A DNA stretch of 64,000 nt from Arachnopeziza araneosa (lineage: Eukaryota > Ascomycota > Leotiomycetes > Helotiales > Arachnopezizaceae). The stretch is from the NCBI GenBank assembly GCA_003988855.1, contig QYAI01000163.1:62001-126000 (forward strand), given 5' to 3'. A program made the position numbers and the translations under genes. A model generated the notes under the pieces. The model saw only the letters and a program-made list of their open reading frames with translations, made no database searches and was not told where the DNA came from. Positions 54,300 through 64,000 of the stretch are shown piece by piece. Position 1 is the first letter of the stretch. Each line of letters opens with the position of its first letter.

Positions 54300-56159
54300 T
54301 CTCCGGACCGCTAAGGATGCTACTAACGCAGGAATACTTATTCAGGATGATTGCTCTGTAGATAACCTAGGCAGAAACACCTGCAACAGTGTACTTTTGA
54401 TTTTGCATCGCGACTGCTTTCTCTCCTTTTGTAAAGTTTGTAGTTTTAGAAAATAACAACATTTATCAAATTAGGCCTCTTGTTAATATACCATCTATTA
54501 GGTGCTCCTTCTGTGAAAGCTAGAATAGGATCTACTTTGAGACTCTAATACAGATGTAGCAAACAGTTGAATTGTGATGTATTCACTTTTCTACTCGAAG
54601 GTAATAGTTCAGTATAGAATAGATACGTTGACTAGTTCTCCTGTTACTCCCGTTCAAATCTCCAAGATAATGCGGCTGAAGAGGGTTGTTTCGTAACCTG
54701 AGGTATGTGGTATGGATTATCATCACGTGGGCCAACTTACTTCAAAGGATCTGCAAATCTGCAATCTCTTTCTACAAGATAGCACCACTATGCGCGGAGA
54801 GTTACATCCAGCATGTCCTTGCGACAAATGGAAAGTACAGAGCAGATGAGCTTACCCTGTCACCGCCTCAGAATGCTTGTTTCTCGGTGGAGCGATGAAT
54901 CAGCCATGCCTGCCAAGATCTCGTTTCATGTGGGATCAAATCAGGAGCGGCGCTTGAAATTTCTCAGTCTTCGGTATCTTCGGCTCTTGGTGGGTAAAGT
55001 AGGTCGTGGAGTGGAATATGAACGTCCGCTATGAACACGCTTTGGCAAGGGCAGAGCATGTTTCCCAGCCATCAGAAAATTTCTCAGCGCGCAACAGGCC
55101 CAAAATGGAGGGGAAACATGCGATCTCGTAAGGCACGACATCCAGTGATAGTGGTGCCCACACCTCCTTCAGCGGGAGCAACCAACAGAGGCTCGTCGAA
55201 GTGCCGGCGGGGGTGGTCGCTCTCGCCATCGAGGTCCTTTGCCGGCATTTGGATGGAGACAACAGTTGCGGTCAAGAGTGGGCAAGGCCCTAAGGTTGCA
55301 GGCAGGCTACGCCTTGTTATAATTGCTTATCTCGAGCATTGGGCAGAGATCGATCGCTGCAGCCTTATTGCAGGAAGGGCTAGGAGCACCTTCACGGGTC
55401 ATCTCTTTCTCCGCTGTCCTTGACAAAATCCTATTCATCCAAAGTGCTCCATTGACGAGTAGAGGAGATGGCTTTGCCCGACTTTACGCATGGAAGAAGT
55501 AGTAATCCGTCGAGCCAAAGTCGGCAGTCTGCATGAAGCTGCACTCCATAGGCTCCAAATACCATGCTCGTAATCGAAGCTGCTCCGTGTTGGAAACCGA
55601 AGAGAGCCGAATAGTCCACTTATTGTCTGGCAAACTAGGGCTTAATCTTAATGTGACTCCATGATTAGACCAGGGAGAAGTCAGTGTCCCTGTTTGCCCT
55701 CGGAAGATTTCTTTCTGGAAAGTGGGAAGTATAACAGAGCACATGCTTGACCGTGAGACTCCTCTTTTGCCCTCTTGGCCGTGGATTCTGCACTCGGTAC
55801 GTGCAGGAAGAAGCAAGATTTCGTGTGGTTCTGGGTGCTGTGGAGAACACATGAAATTTTGAGGAGAAACCCCAGAGGTTCGCGTGGCGTTGACAGTTTG
55901 GACTACCGTACTTTACCACAGCCCCAAACAACCAAGCGCAAATCTCGAACAACATCCTTCAGTCTCCTCTTAGAACACTCCCAGCTCCTCAGCAATCCTT
56001 CGAATTTCGACATACCGACCCTGTACCATCCTCAGATAGGGTCCACACGATATACTCAGGCCTCATCCATCAACTTGAACTTGCATACTACCTTCAGGCT
56101 GAGGGCCCCTATAGCTTCACATCGCTGACTCGGAAGTCATTCTGGGTCAGCAAAGGCGC
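54300..56159. other. Long intergenic region, no supported gene
   Basis: The BBP 3' UTR is in its first few hundred bases. From 54900 to 55420 it is GC-rich with overlapping frames on both strands, but none has a domain or clear exon structure. A minus frame at 55484-55852 (122 aa) is the longest; it lacks recognisable features. The last 300 bases are the promoter and leader of the AcrB gene. Confidence 0.4.
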
Positions 56160-58961
56160 ATGCCTCGTGGACCTCCCACAGGCAAGCGACAGCAAGGTGC
56201 TGCGAACCAGCGCGATACCAGGCACGAGAATGGTCTTGTAGGGCCAGGGAGGCGGGTGCAGAAGCAGAAGAGCAATGGTCATCTCAACGGGCATGCTAGA
56301 ACACCTGAGAGCAACTCATCAACACCACCTCTTCCTTCAACACCGCCAGCCACCAACGGATATGTGCGTCATTCGATCTCGACAGACAACACCACAGACC
56401 AGAACATGGTAGGAGCAAATGGCAGGAAGCCTTCCGTCAGCTATTCCGAGTCGTCGTCTGATGCATATCAAAACATGTCCGAGGGTCCGGCTTTTCAGGA
56501 GCACCACCGTCAAATCGATGTCAATGCTACCAAGAATCCCGCCGTACATCGTGATATGGGGCCTTTCAGCCTTGCACTTACCGTTCTGCGTTCTTGTCCT
56601 CTCGGCGACACACTTGCGATTCTTATTGTGCTCCTTCAGATTCCACCTACCTTCCTCTCGATCGTTCACCTCCTTTTCGCAACCTTAACTTTTGTTCCTT
56701 CTTCAAACGTCGCAGCGTCCGGCATGACATTCACAGATATCTTGCAGGGTACGCTGGGCACACCATCGATTAGCACAATCATTGGAATTGACATCATCGT
56801 CTTATTGATTTGGCTGTTTTTATGGAGTCCCCTTCAGGATATTGCGTTGGATCTGGCTCAAACAGTGATTGCATTGACGCTTGGCGGCGGGACCAGTGGC
56901 AAGGAATCCGGGATGAAGAACGTGTTGTGGTGCTTCGGTATTATCGGAGCATCACATTTCATTCGGACCGGGAATGTCAAGCACTCTGGTTTACGAGCCA
57001 TTATTTCTTCGAATCTTGGAACAGCGGATCCTGATGATCCTCTCGAGCCCATTTCTTATAACAATAGCAAAAAGCATGGTTTGGTTCGCAGCATTTTAGC
57101 GATACATATTCTCACACAAGGCGTGGTACGGTATATTAGGGATTGGTATGTTAGGAGGGAGAAAAGAGACAGTTCTACATCCATTGGCGACCCAGAAGCA
57201 GGCAAGGTGGTCGATTCGAGTAGCGATTCGGCATCAGTTACGCTCGCTGCAGATACTGATTCTTCGACAACCATGACAGGCGGGACTTCGACTGCCAATA
57301 ACAAGAAGAAAAAGAAGCAGAGCGTGCAGGTTCGAATACGACAGCCATTATGGGCAGCCTTAGCAAGCACGAAGATCGTTATGGTGAAGGAGTATGAAAC
57401 ATCACATACAGCTGCTGAATCAGCTGGCACCAACGCAACAGACATGAACAACCTTGGAAATGCACCTTTCAATTCCGAAGCGGATAGAATATGGATTACA
57501 TATGTTGGATCCGATGAAGTCTTCTTCAGCACGAGCTTTTTCCCGAGCCACACAACAGGAGGAAGTGAGGAGGAGCAGAGTATGCAGTCGATTGTCGATC
57601 AAGCGAAACCTTTCTTCGTGAAAGTCAACAATACGGTTTGGCAACCTACTAGGATCAACGCCATTCCAGATCCTGAAGACTCTGCAGAGCAGAACGTCAG
57701 GTGGAATGGAGAGATATTTGGCTTGGCACCTACCTCCACTTATCACTGCGATTTCATTAGTACGGTAGATCAGATGATACTCTTCTCCACAACTGTACGG
57801 ACCAGTCCGTCTCTTACCGACCCATCGGCAAATGCCCTCTCGCCTAATCCACAAGTTGCAGGTCGTCCGACCTCTCCTCTATCCACGCTGAAGACTTCCA
57901 TTACACAAGCTGAGAAGAAGCTAGAGGAAGATCGTCAACGTCAAAAGAGCGCTCGCAAGGATCAACGAGGCAAGCTTAACTCCATACGCAAGGAAATCGA
58001 GCGGCTTGCTAGCAGTATTGCCTCGACAGGCGGTAATGATGACAAGCTCAAACAAAAATCTCAACAAAGCAACCTTCATATGAAGCAAGCAGAGGAAGCT
58101 GCAGTCTCTCTCGGTTCGCAACTCGAAGCACTGGAAAAGTTACCATCGGATGACACTTCCCAGCACACGAAAGCCAAAAGAGAGATTCAATCCCAACGTG
58201 AGAAACAGAAGAACCATCGCTCTGGATTCAATAACGCCAAACAATCTTCAGAGCGCGATATCCATAATCTCAAAGACGAGGTCTCACAGCTGCAACAAAA
58301 GTGTGAAGCTAAGCAAGCACGCCTTACTATCCTTACGAACAAGCATGAAAGCATCACGGATGCGAATGCCAAGGGCCTCGATGAAGCACAGCGCAAGCAA
58401 CGGGAACTTATTGCTAAAAGAGATGAACGTGAGAAGATTCGCAGATTCTACAATGAACGTCTCCAATTCATTGACAATGACATCTCCGATGGACAAACGA
58501 CACTCCGCGCACTCTATGAAGCAATCGGTCTCTTTGAGCAGAATCAACAAAGCCCATCAACTAGCTCGCATAATCTTGTCGGATTCAATGATATCATTCC
58601 CGAAGATGGAGCGATGAATCCTAATGCTTATCCTTGGAATGGTCCCGGTCCTACCAATATGTACTCCAACGCCGGATACATCCCTATGGTCAGTACCGCT
58701 GGCCCATCCTCGAGTCCTGGTCAGCAAACTCGAGGTCGCAGCTCAAGCATGCTCTCAAATGTTTCGAAGTTCACACAATCGAGCGATGAGGGTGCAGGCG
58801 CGAGTTCCGGAGCGGGATTGGGAAAGCTTTTGGAATGGCAAGATGCAAGAGAGGAACGAAAGGCTAGCTCTGGCAGTGGAAGCGGGAGTGCGAGTGGAGC
58901 TGGAAGTGTTGCAGATCCTAAGAGCCCGACGGTTGGGAATGTGAAGGTTGTAAAATGGTGA
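56160..58961 (+). CDS. acrB: AcrB-like ubiquitination-network protein
   Basis: Single uninterrupted frame of 933 aa starting MPRGPPTGKRQQGAANQ. After a disordered N-terminus of about 130 residues, a conserved membrane region begins: PFSLALTVLRSCPLGDTLAI-LIVLLQ, then FLSIVHLLFATLTFVPS and IIGIDIIVLLIWLFLW, i.e. three hydrophobic segments. A globular middle part (IWITYVGSDEVFFS, FFVKVNNTVWQPTRINAIPD) precedes a long coiled coil (about 570-780, rich in QREKQKN-type heptads) and a Ser/Gly-rich tail. This order matches Aspergillus nidulans AcrB, linked to acriflavine resistance and to the CreB/CreD deubiquitination network of carbon repression. Recognised by overall layout, not by search. Confidence 0.8.
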   Translation: MPRGPPTGKRQQGAANQRDTRHENGLVGPGRRVQKQKSNGHLNGHARTPESNSSTPPLPSTPPATNGYVRHSISTDNTTDQNMVGANGRKPSVSYSESSSDAYQNMSEGPAFQEHHRQIDVNATKNPAVHRDMGPFSLALTVLRSCPLGDTLAILIVLLQIPPTFLSIVHLLFATLTFVPSSNVAASGMTFTDILQGTLGTPSISTIIGIDIIVLLIWLFLWSPLQDIALDLAQTVIALTLGGGTSGKESGMKNVLWCFGIIGASHFIRTGNVKHSGLRAIISSNLGTADPDDPLEPISYNNSKKHGLVRSILAIHILTQGVVRYIRDWYVRREKRDSSTSIGDPEAGKVVDSSSDSASVTLAADTDSSTTMTGGTSTANNKKKKKQSVQVRIRQPLWAALASTKIVMVKEYETSHTAAESAGTNATDMNNLGNAPFNSEADRIWITYVGSDEVFFSTSFFPSHTTGGSEEEQSMQSIVDQAKPFFVKVNNTVWQPTRINAIPDPEDSAEQNVRWNGEIFGLAPTSTYHCDFISTVDQMILFSTTVRTSPSLTDPSANALSPNPQVAGRPTSPLSTLKTSITQAEKKLEEDRQRQKSARKDQRGKLNSIRKEIERLASSIASTGGNDDKLKQKSQQSNLHMKQAEEAAVSLGSQLEALEKLPSDDTSQHTKAKREIQSQREKQKNHRSGFNNAKQSSERDIHNLKDEVSQLQQKCEAKQARLTILTNKHESITDANAKGLDEAQRKQRELIAKRDEREKIRRFYNERLQFIDNDISDGQTTLRALYEAIGLFEQNQQSPSTSSHNLVGFNDIIPEDGAMNPNAYPWNGPGPTNMYSNAGYIPMVSTAGPSSSPGQQTRGRSSSMLSNVSKFTQSSDEGAGASSGAGLGKLLEWQDAREERKASSGSGSGSASGAGSVADPKSPTVGNVKVVKW

Positions 58962-59719
58962 TGTTGTTGGTCTTTGTGGTAAAAGTTTGAGTGATAGTCG
59001 AATGAATGCTGTTGCTCCCTCGATGTTACTCTACTTGATATTCTCTACCCTCTCCACTAAACTGCCTGCAATTGTGCAACGTTCTCCAAGAACCTAGCAT
59101 CCGTTTCGACCTGCCCTTAATAATCTGCATTTGGTTCGCAACAGATCTCAACTGCACTGCAACCCAACTGTGCATGCCAATAATCAACCCTCCCCAGCAT
59201 TATCCATATTGACTCAACCGCAATCCACCGTTACATTCCGTCTCACCCATGATCGTGCCAAGGTTTGGGGTCCAACTGGTTTTCTGTTGCATGTCGATGT
59301 TGAGGTTTGATTTGGCCCCCAAAATCTGTGATCGATTTCTGGGTTGGGTATTTATACAGCCTCTGAGAACGGGGAAGGATTAGGGGTGTTTTAAGTCAGG
59401 GAAATGGGAGCGGGGAAAGGGATGTGGATGGATAGTTTAGGTTATCATTATTTGGTCTAGATATTTGGAATTGATGGCTTTGGGAATCTTCAATGGGGGT
59501 ATCTGTGGGAGATACCCGAGGTTGTTTAGAGAGTGAGGTGAGGCATGAAGAGTGGAGTGGTCTGGGTATTTCAATATCATCGGGAGTCAGGGGCTCTCGC
59601 TTATGATGGTTAACGCCGAAAGACAGTAATTAATCGCGTCGCGTCAACCAGCGCGTCTTCCCACCTTGATTCCTACATCTTGCCAACAACAGCAGAGGAA
59701 AGGAGCAAAAGTCGCAATC
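58962..59719. other. Intergenic
   Basis: AcrB 3' region and primase-gene promoter. No frames of interest. Confidence 0.45.
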
Positions 59720-61355
59720 ATGATCCGCCAAGATTTCTCCCGCATTGATCCGAAAAGACGGACGAAGATTAATCACAGGAGTAAGCAATTTGAGGCCCCG
59801 CAGTACCAGGTACAGGAGTATCAGCATCGGTTGAATTTCTATGTCGTCCCTCCGACGGCGGATATCACGCTGGAGCAGTTTGAGCAATGGGCTATTGATC
59901 GGCTACGCGGTGGGTGATGCCTCCGAAACCATATGGAGAGATGCTGATGCGATTGAAACAGTCCTTGCCGAATTGGAAGCTTGTTCTTTCCGGAACAAAT
60001 CCCCTGCAGAAACAGCATCGCATATGAAGCCCATCATAGACAAATACCTCCCTCTCGGATCCTCGTCATCCAACTCTACAACGCTGCAGGCAGAGAGGCA
60101 GAAGGATCACTACAGCCATTTTATACTTAGGCTTGCGTTTGCGAGTACGGAGGATTTGAGGAGGAGGTTCTCGAGAGTAGAGAGCATGCTCTTTAGATTG
60201 AGGTTTCAGGAAGATGATGGGAAGGATAGGAGAGCGTTTGTGGAGAGTCTCACTCTAGACTGGGAGACTGTGGGGGAGGAGGAAAGGAGGGTCTATGCTG
60301 AAGAGTTAAGAGCTGCGGGGGGCGGGTACCCGAAGAGGATTGAAGAGGAATCTTATTTCAAGATTGATTGGGAGAAGGTTCCTGAGTTGGTGGAGAGTAG
60401 GAGGGTGTTCCTGAAAGCTGGCAAGGCGTATGTCCCTGGCAGAGAACAACTTAGTATGGTGATTGCGGAGTTCACTAGTAGGCTGGACAAAGCGCTTGAG
60501 ATGACCAGTCGAGCACTTCCGAGGTTGGACGAGGATGATCGCCTAACTCCCATCTTGACGCATCTAAGTCAGAATTTTACGACTCCCGATTCGAATTATT
60601 CGTCTTCTTCGACGGCGTTACCTGGCGCGGATATCTCGGCTAGGAATGTCGATACGCTTTCTGCGTCTTTCCCGCTGTGTATGCAGAATCTACATCGGAA
60701 TTTACGGCGGGATGCACATCTGAAACATTATGGCAGACTGCAATACACACTCTTCCTCAAAGGCATTGGGCTCAACCTCGAAGAGTGTCTGGTCTTCTGG
60801 AGATCGAGTTTCTCCAAGATTACAGACGATGTGTTTAATAAGGAATACCGATACAACGTCCGCCATGCATATGGTGATGTGGGAGGTGATAGCAACAGGC
60901 GTGGGAATGGCTATTCCCCTTTCTCGTGCCAGAAGATACTGACGGAACATCCACCTGGTCCGGGAGAATCCCACGGGTGTCCGTACAGGCATTTCAGTGT
61001 GGATAATTTGACGAATCTGTTGCAGGCGGTTGGGGTGAAAGATCAGGAAGTTTTGAAAGGAGTGAAAGAAGACAAGGAGAAGCAGAAATTCCATCTGGCA
61101 TGTAATCGGTACGTCTTGCCCTCTCGTTTCAAGTTATCTTTCAGTTTGCTTGGATATCCAACTAACAACAATAGTGTTTTCGAATACGCCCATAAGCAAG
61201 AAATCAAGAAAGTTAAAGATGATGGTACTTGGGGCGCTGCACAGCTTGAGACGATCGTCCATCCAAACGAGTATTTCAAGCGCAGTTATCTGCTGAAGAG
61301 CATGGGCAGAAACCCTGTGGAGGGTGAAAGTGCGGATGTTAAGATGGAGGAATAG
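59720..61355 (+). CDS. PRI2: DNA primase large subunit
   Basis: Three exons (59720-59909, 59962-61108, 61175-61355) give 505 aa. It begins MIRQDFSRIDPKRRTKINHR and reads YQHRLNFYVVPPTADITLEQ-FEQWAIDRLR into the first splice. The C-terminal iron-sulfur domain is complete: cysteines in FPLCMQNL, FSCQK, HGCPYRHF and HLACNR, the last split by the 66-nt intron 2, as well as HYGRLQYTLFLKGIGL. ILTEHPPGPGESHGCP is highly characteristic. The protein binds DNA polymerase alpha and primase small subunit, and its [4Fe-4S] domain helps start RNA primers at replication forks. Nuclear and essential. Length is normal for fungi. Confidence 0.95.
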
Positions 61356-61694
61356 ATGTCGCTTGCAACTGCGAGAAGAAGTGGCGGAGTTTGGCGTTTG
61401 GATATTTTATGATGAAAATAGGAGGAAAGGAAAGGAAAGGAAAGCATTGTATGGATAATGAATGGTGCATTGTATTTGAAAGAATGAATTGTAATGATCT
61501 TTGAACCATACGCATTTACGTTGGATCCAAGGTACGTTGTGACCATCAAGAAGATTTCTCTTTGCTCAATTTACAAATTGGTACGCCATCTTCTAAACAA
61601 TTCTTAGGGGCAAACCCACTCGTTCTTTCCTCTCTAATTTGCGTCTCTATTCATCTCCATCTCCGACCATCACCACCTTCACTTCAACATCAAC
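61356..61694. other. Short intergenic
   Basis: Holds the primase 3' end (with an AAAGGAAAGGAAAGGAAAG run near 61424-61444) and the promoter/leader of the last gene, including a CACCATCACC-type leader before 61695. Confidence 0.4.
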
Positions 61695-64000
61695 ATGAAC
61701 ACCAACATCACTCTCGTTAACAGTGTCAGCTTTATATCAATAATATATTATCTCTCCATTGTCATATGCGCACTTCTCCTTTCACGCTCGTTTATATCTA
61801 TTTTGGTCAACCACTCGCCCGTTTTCAACATTCGCTTTCATCGCTCGCTGATCAACATGCCTCCTCCGGCACAAGGTCTCGAAGATCTTGGTCCTAAGAA
61901 GGGGAAGGGAGACCGGAACCAAGGAAATAATCAGGAAATTGGTCCGAAAAACTTAAGAGATACCACCGTGGAAGAAGTAGAAGCCGAGAAACCTCCAAAT
62001 GTAAAAAGAGGAGGGAAATCATCGAAGAAGAGGAAATGGAAGACGTTTCCAAGCGGCTTGGAGAATTCGAGGAGGTCCGAGAGTTTGATTGAGGATAGGA
62101 AGGAGAGAGAGGAGAGATGGACGAGGTGGTTGAAGGAAGATAGCGAGAGAACAAATTTGTTGTCGGAGGTGGAAAAGTCGAAGGAAGGAGAAGATACAGA
62201 GATGTGTAGCGAAACCAATGCTAGGAAGACTACTAGTGGCTGTGCGGAGGATTTTGATGGTATGGAGGGTAACGATACGATTCCTAGCTTGGCGGAAGAC
62301 ACAAATAAGATGGGAGATTGCTCTGGCAGCCACGTTTCCGGAAGTCTGGCTGAAGATCTCACCCAGAGGAACAATGGTCAAGAAGAACAAACCTCAGGAA
62401 TTATTACGCGAAGCGAGTTTACTGAGGATGGCCCTGCTGAAGGGTTTCCTATTCAAAACACTGTCAACAATAGTCCTCCGATAAATGAGACTGTTGTTGA
62501 AGATGGTCCGGTTGAATCTGAAACTAATCTCCATATCCTGGTTGATGATAGTTCCACTCAAAAGGATCCGTTTTATGGCGCTCTTGAAGACGGTTCTGCT
62601 GAAGATTTCCTTACTGAAGACAGTCCAGCTCAAAAAGGTCCTGTTTATGACGGGCCCGAAGATGAACATGCTGAAAAAGTCCATCCTAAGGAAGGCCATC
62701 CTGAAGAAATCCTTCTTGAAGAAGTCTATCTAGGAGATACTTCTCTTGAAGAAGTCTATTCTAAGGAGGGTAATCCTGAAGGAATCGATGTCGAAGAAGT
62801 CTATCTAGAAGACACCCATCTTGAAGAAGTCCACCCTGATGAGCTCTACCCTGAAATCGATGTTGAAAAGGTCCATCCTGAGGAAGTCGATGTTGAAGAA
62901 CTCCACCCTGAAGAAATCCATCCTGAGGAAGTCCATCCTAAGAAAATCCATCCCGAGGAAACCGATCTTGAAGAACTCTGCCCTGAAGAACTCCATCCTG
63001 AGGAAGGCCATCCTGAAGAAATCGATCTTGAGGAAACCGAACTCGAAGAAACCGCTCTTGAAGAAATCCAGCCTGAGTATTGCAGTCCTTCTTGCGGATC
63101 TCCTCGATGTAGTCCTTCTCAAGATAGCTCTTCTCCAATTAGCTTCGCCCAAGACGACTTTTCTCTGGTCTCTTCTCAATATGATCCTGCTCAGCATGAT
63201 ATTACTGGAAGGTCTTCTGCTCCACCTAGTTGCGCTGAAGATAGCCATACTCAAAGTGGCGCTTCTCTTGACGATTGTTCAGAAATTCAAACTCAAGTTA
63301 ATTTTACTCATACAGCTCACGTTCCCGCGGCTGATATTCAAACTAACCATGCTCAATTTAACTCTACTCTTGCCGCTCAGACTATTCGGACTCGTACTCA
63401 AGTCAGCCCTTCCATCCAGGCTTATGCTCAACTTGACGTTGAATTTGAAGAGGTGCGGTTACCAAGGCTAATTAACCAAAATCAGATAGAAGGGGAATTT
63501 TTCTTTGCTGGTAAAGATTATAAAAAAGGTTTGTCTTTTCCGCATCGAGGCTATCACAATTCTGACAACGCAAAAAATTGATCAGCTTTGCCGCAGTTTT
63601 TAGCAGCTCTCAAACTATCATCCAAAAATCCTTCCATTCTCGACAGGATTTCAGAAGTATATTATGAAACTGGAGATCATCCAAGTTCCATCGCGTACGC
63701 AAGAGCTGCACAAAATGCCTTAGATTCAACTGATGGCAAAAAAGTGGACAATGATCAATTACTGCCCAAAGAGAGAGACGAATTACTTCAGAGACTCGAT
63801 TCACGTATCGAGAGGGTTTTGAACTCATCCAAGGGATTCTATCATTTTGCGCTCCGCCGTCCTTGGATGTGAGTAAAATCCAATCATTTCGAAGCCATTG
63901 AAGCTTTTACTAATTCCTACCCTTTAAGTAAGATGAGTTATGACTACACTCCACTTAGCGACGATTGTTTGGTATCGTTGTTCGACATGCCACTTAATGA
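61695..64000 (+). CDS. Pentapeptide-repeat, TPR-like hypothetical protein, truncated by window end
   Basis: Exons 61695-63528, 63607-63868 and 63929 to beyond 64000; all three stay in phase. From the first ATG there is a membrane segment (IIYYLSIVICALLLSRSFIS); a later ATG at 61857 (MPPPAQGLEDLG) would give a soluble protein. A charged region and an acidic Asp/Glu-rich region with SAEDFLTEDSP-type repeats lead to a tandem pentapeptide array (HPEEI, DLEET, HPEEV and similar). After the first splice the sequence reads ALKLSSKNPSILDRISEVYY, with ETGDHPSSIAYARAAQNAL: one TPR-like helical pair, probably the start of more. Without splicing, the frame would end at 63581 in unlike sequence. Function unknown; the 3' part is outside the window. 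Confidence 0.65.
62675..63085 (+). repeat. In-frame 15-bp minisatellite coding for pentapeptides
   Basis: About 27 diverged copies of a 15-bp unit near CATCCTGAAGAAATC, coding for [HDYEAS]-[PL]-[EKG]-[ED]-[ILVTG]. One unit has a 3-bp length change around 62850. The repeat remains in frame throughout. Confidence 0.9.

Noticed and set aside
55484..55955. Minus frames of 122 and 96 codons between BBP and AcrB
   Set aside because: No domain, no convincing exon structure and no recognisable homology; kept only as part of the intergenic note.
1..64000. CRISPR arrays, bacterial operons, phage or rRNA genes
   Set aside because: None seen; introns and gene families show fungal nuclear DNA.

Overview
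The window is eukaryotic nuclear DNA from a filamentous ascomycete. Genes carry short GT-AG introns (mostly 41-85 nt) with CTAAC/CTGAC-like branch sites, and many encode fungal families: three HET-domain proteins, a DUF3425 bZIP-type protein, an AcrB homologue, a GtaA-type glutaminase and a Zn2Cys6 regulator. The mix looks most like a Leotiomycete, but that placement is inference from family content only.

Layout. Positions 1-31 kb are accessory in character: a secreted/membrane Cys-rich protein, three HET-domain genes (2.7-4.6, 10.8-12.4 and 26.9-29.6 kb), four small genes sharing one Cys/His spacing pattern plus a possible fifth, a divergent amidohydrolase/Zn2Cys6 pair, an alpha/beta hydrolase, a short-chain dehydrogenase, a bZIP/DUF3425 gene, a TA-flanked MITE, two related solo LTRs with perfect 5-bp target duplications, a gypsy-like LTR remnant and gene relics. 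From 31 to 42 kb come a MAPEG protein, a GT8 glycosyltransferase, a 2EXR/F-box-like gene, a low-complexity coiled-coil gene and a SET-MYND gene beside an inverted, broken SET copy. A gene-poor stretch with a kinase-like fragment follows (42-45.8 kb). From 45.8 kb to the end the content is largely housekeeping: an RRM protein, a GtaA glutaminase, a Ure2-type glutathione transferase, the branchpoint-binding protein BBP/SF1, AcrB, DNA primase large subunit, and a repeat-rich gene that runs off the right edge.

How genes relate. The HET genes are the class used in non-self recognition and are interleaved with mobile-element scars and decayed gene pieces, a typical fast-evolving fungal landscape. 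The RRM protein and BBP both act in pre-mRNA processing but are not adjacent. The amidohydrolase and Zn2Cys6 gene share one intergenic region and may form a regulator/enzyme pair. The most unusual item is the small-protein family with exact C-x8-C-x-[H/C] spacing at four places between 6 and 27 kb. Exon boundaries were worked out by hand from splice signals and reading-frame continuity; no search was run.
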